From: Panonychus citri | Taxonomy: Eukaryota; Arthropoda; Arachnida; Trombidiformes; Tetranychidae | Reading direction: 5' to 3' | Assembly (NCBI RefSeq): GCF_014898815.1 | Contig: NW_026515501.1 | Span: 248,001 to 312,000 of the forward strand | Length of the DNA stretch: 64,000 bases | Shown: piece after piece, positions 62,950 to 64,000 of the stretch | How the letters are laid out: the number at the start of each line of letters is the position of its first letter | Numbering within the stretch: the first letter of the stretch is position 1 | Position numbers and translations under genes: made by a program | Notes under the pieces: generated by a model | What the model was told of the DNA's origin: nothing | Database searches by the model: none | Seen by the model: the letters and a program-made list of their open reading frames with translations, nothing else

Positions 62950-63976
62950 TCATCGTAGGTCTGATATGTTTGCTTTACTGCCAAAAATTTTCTCTAATTG
63001 TGATTCATAATCGTTGAAATTTCTCTTCATTATATCCATACAGGGTCCCAAAAGTCGTTCAAAAGCTCCAACATCAAGAACTTGTTTGTGATATTTTTGT
63101 TAATGATTCCAACGGAAGGCGGAGGAAGATGGATCGTGTTACATGGTGGTGATGATAATTGTATCAAAGGAAATGGTTATTGAGTGTGGATGGAACAAAA
63201 TAAAATCAAGAATTAGTTTATTACCAACAACAGCGAATTAAGGCAAACCTGAAGCTCGCCCACGAGAGAATTAAATCATTTTTTGACTCTCTTAATTCTA
63301 TTTCTAATTAGAAATCAGAATGATATTTATAAATGAATTAATGAAAGAGAGATTCAAGATTATCAAGTTCTATTACGTGTTTTCGTCAATCATGTTGTGG
63401 AAAAAGGAAGAAAAAAAGTCAAACCTGGATCACGATTAAATCTTTAATGGATATTCAATCTTATTTACTCTTCTAAATCTAACAAATCAAAGCCATATGT
63501 TCAATTTTCATTCTTATGGATTAACTTATATTTATCTCAACTTTTGGATTATATTCGAATGATTCAACAAAGAATCAATTTAACAATAGGTTTTCTCCGG
63601 ACTAGCTGTTTATCTCGTCTTTGATTTGTATACATCTACGATCCTGATCATATTCACCTCACCTGAATCTAATTACACAAGATGAAGGAAATTCTAGAAA
63701 CTCATTAATTGACAAGAGAAATCAAATGTAATGGTTTTTCTTATAGTCAAATGATTATCGTAACCAGTTGAATTATGGAGTTTTTATTTCTAATTATGAC
63801 AATCAATTGATTTTGCCTTTTGGTGGTGGTGATTGATTGGTTATAAGATACTTACATGCAGTCTTGACACCATCAACAGCTTTAACTGACGCTGCTCGAG
63901 GTTTGTGTGTTATAAGTGCTAATTCACCAAAATATCCTCCATTAGTTAATCTTGATAACTCTTTCTCTTGTCCTCT
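62950..63976 (-). CDS. Pka-R2: cAMP-dependent protein kinase type II regulatory subunit, 3' end (partial, last two coding exons)
   Basis: Penultimate exon 63,856-63,976 encodes the phosphate-binding cassette of the second cyclic-nucleotide-binding domain. Its core is YFGELALITHKPRAAS, with the Glu and Arg that hold cAMP, preceded by KELSRLTNGG. The donor GTAAG at 63,851-63,855 and acceptor TTACAG fit. The last exon 62,950-63,080 completes the domain and the C-terminus (FLDVGAFERLLGPCMDIMKR, then NFNDYESQLEKIFG and a short tail to the stop). The join is phase 1 over a 775-bp intron. The match is clearly to RII rather than RI (RII-like MDIMKRN and QL-KIFG). RII inhibits the PKA catalytic subunit until cAMP binds and docks on anchoring proteins through an N-terminal domain that lies beyond the right edge of the window. 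Confidence 0.93.
63081..63855 (-). other. Pka-R2: Pka-R2 last intron
   Basis: 775-bp phase-1 intron between the two Pka-R2 exons, GTAAG donor and CAAACAAG acceptor. AT-rich with no further feature seen. Confidence 0.8.
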
Positions 63977-64000
63977 CTGTAATTACACAGGTAACCAAAA

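Noticed and set aside
1..64000. tRNA or rRNA genes
   Set aside because: I looked for the T-arm consensus GGTTCGAATCC and complements and for rRNA-like GC-rich blocks, and saw none. A covariance-model scan would be decisive.
1..64000. CRISPR-like arrays
   Set aside because: The only regular repeats are di-, tri- and hexanucleotide microsatellites and a 20-bp degenerate tandem repeat without spacers.

Overview
The window looks like nuclear DNA of an arthropod, most likely an acariform mite, although the mite assignment is a guess. It is AT-rich and full of (GA)n, (CT)n and (GAT)n microsatellites. Genes have GT-AG introns, many only 52-66 bp long. The recognisable proteins (held out wings, a long Toll receptor, a type II PKA regulatory subunit, a GMC oxidoreductase) are arthropod or animal proteins. 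There is no sign of operons, Shine-Dalgarno sites or CRISPR arrays.

Layout. 1-10.35 kb: gene-free, repeat-rich. 10.35-12.38 kb (+): secreted GMC-family oxidoreductase with one short intron and an apparent 1-nt frameshift. 12.4-24.9 kb: gene-free, microsatellite-rich. 24.9-27.9 kb (-): leucine-rich receptor of the long Toll (Toll-6/7/8/18-wheeler) type that ends about 50 residues after its membrane segment with no TIR domain. 27.9-31.7 kb: no clear gene. 31.7-50.2 kb (-): a family of LPGAT1-like acyltransferases made by segmental duplication. It has two intact three-exon copies (B, D), one copy with a 1-nt frameshift (A), and one orphan middle exon (C). Between and inside the copies sit Tc1/mariner-type elements: two copies of one small TA-flanked inverted-repeat element, a 582-bp element with about 180-bp inverted repeats, and an internally deleted transposase relic. 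50.2-53.4 kb: no gene seen. 53.47-60.93 kb (-): a complete held out wings/quaking (STAR, KH-domain) gene reconstructed over seven coding exons, with two alternative C-termini. 62.95-63.98 kb (-): the last two coding exons of the type II regulatory subunit of PKA, whose 5' part lies beyond the window.

Main results of the hunt. (1) A separate last exon of how at 53,473-53,537 encodes the HPYQR-type nuclear localisation tail of the long (nuclear) isoform. Its phase fits an internal donor in the preceding exon, whose read-through gives the short isoform. (2) The long Toll gene has no TIR domain. (3) The acyltransferase cluster shows tandem duplication, a transposable element 7 nt from a splice donor, and a partly duplicated exon end. 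(4) A long imperfect hairpin near the 5' side of how resembles a microRNA precursor. (5) Several otherwise intact genes carry single-base losses, so assembly base errors must be excluded before calling any of them pseudogenes.

The genes are not an obvious functional cluster. Apart from the acyltransferase array they are unrelated neighbours, as is usual in an animal chromosome.
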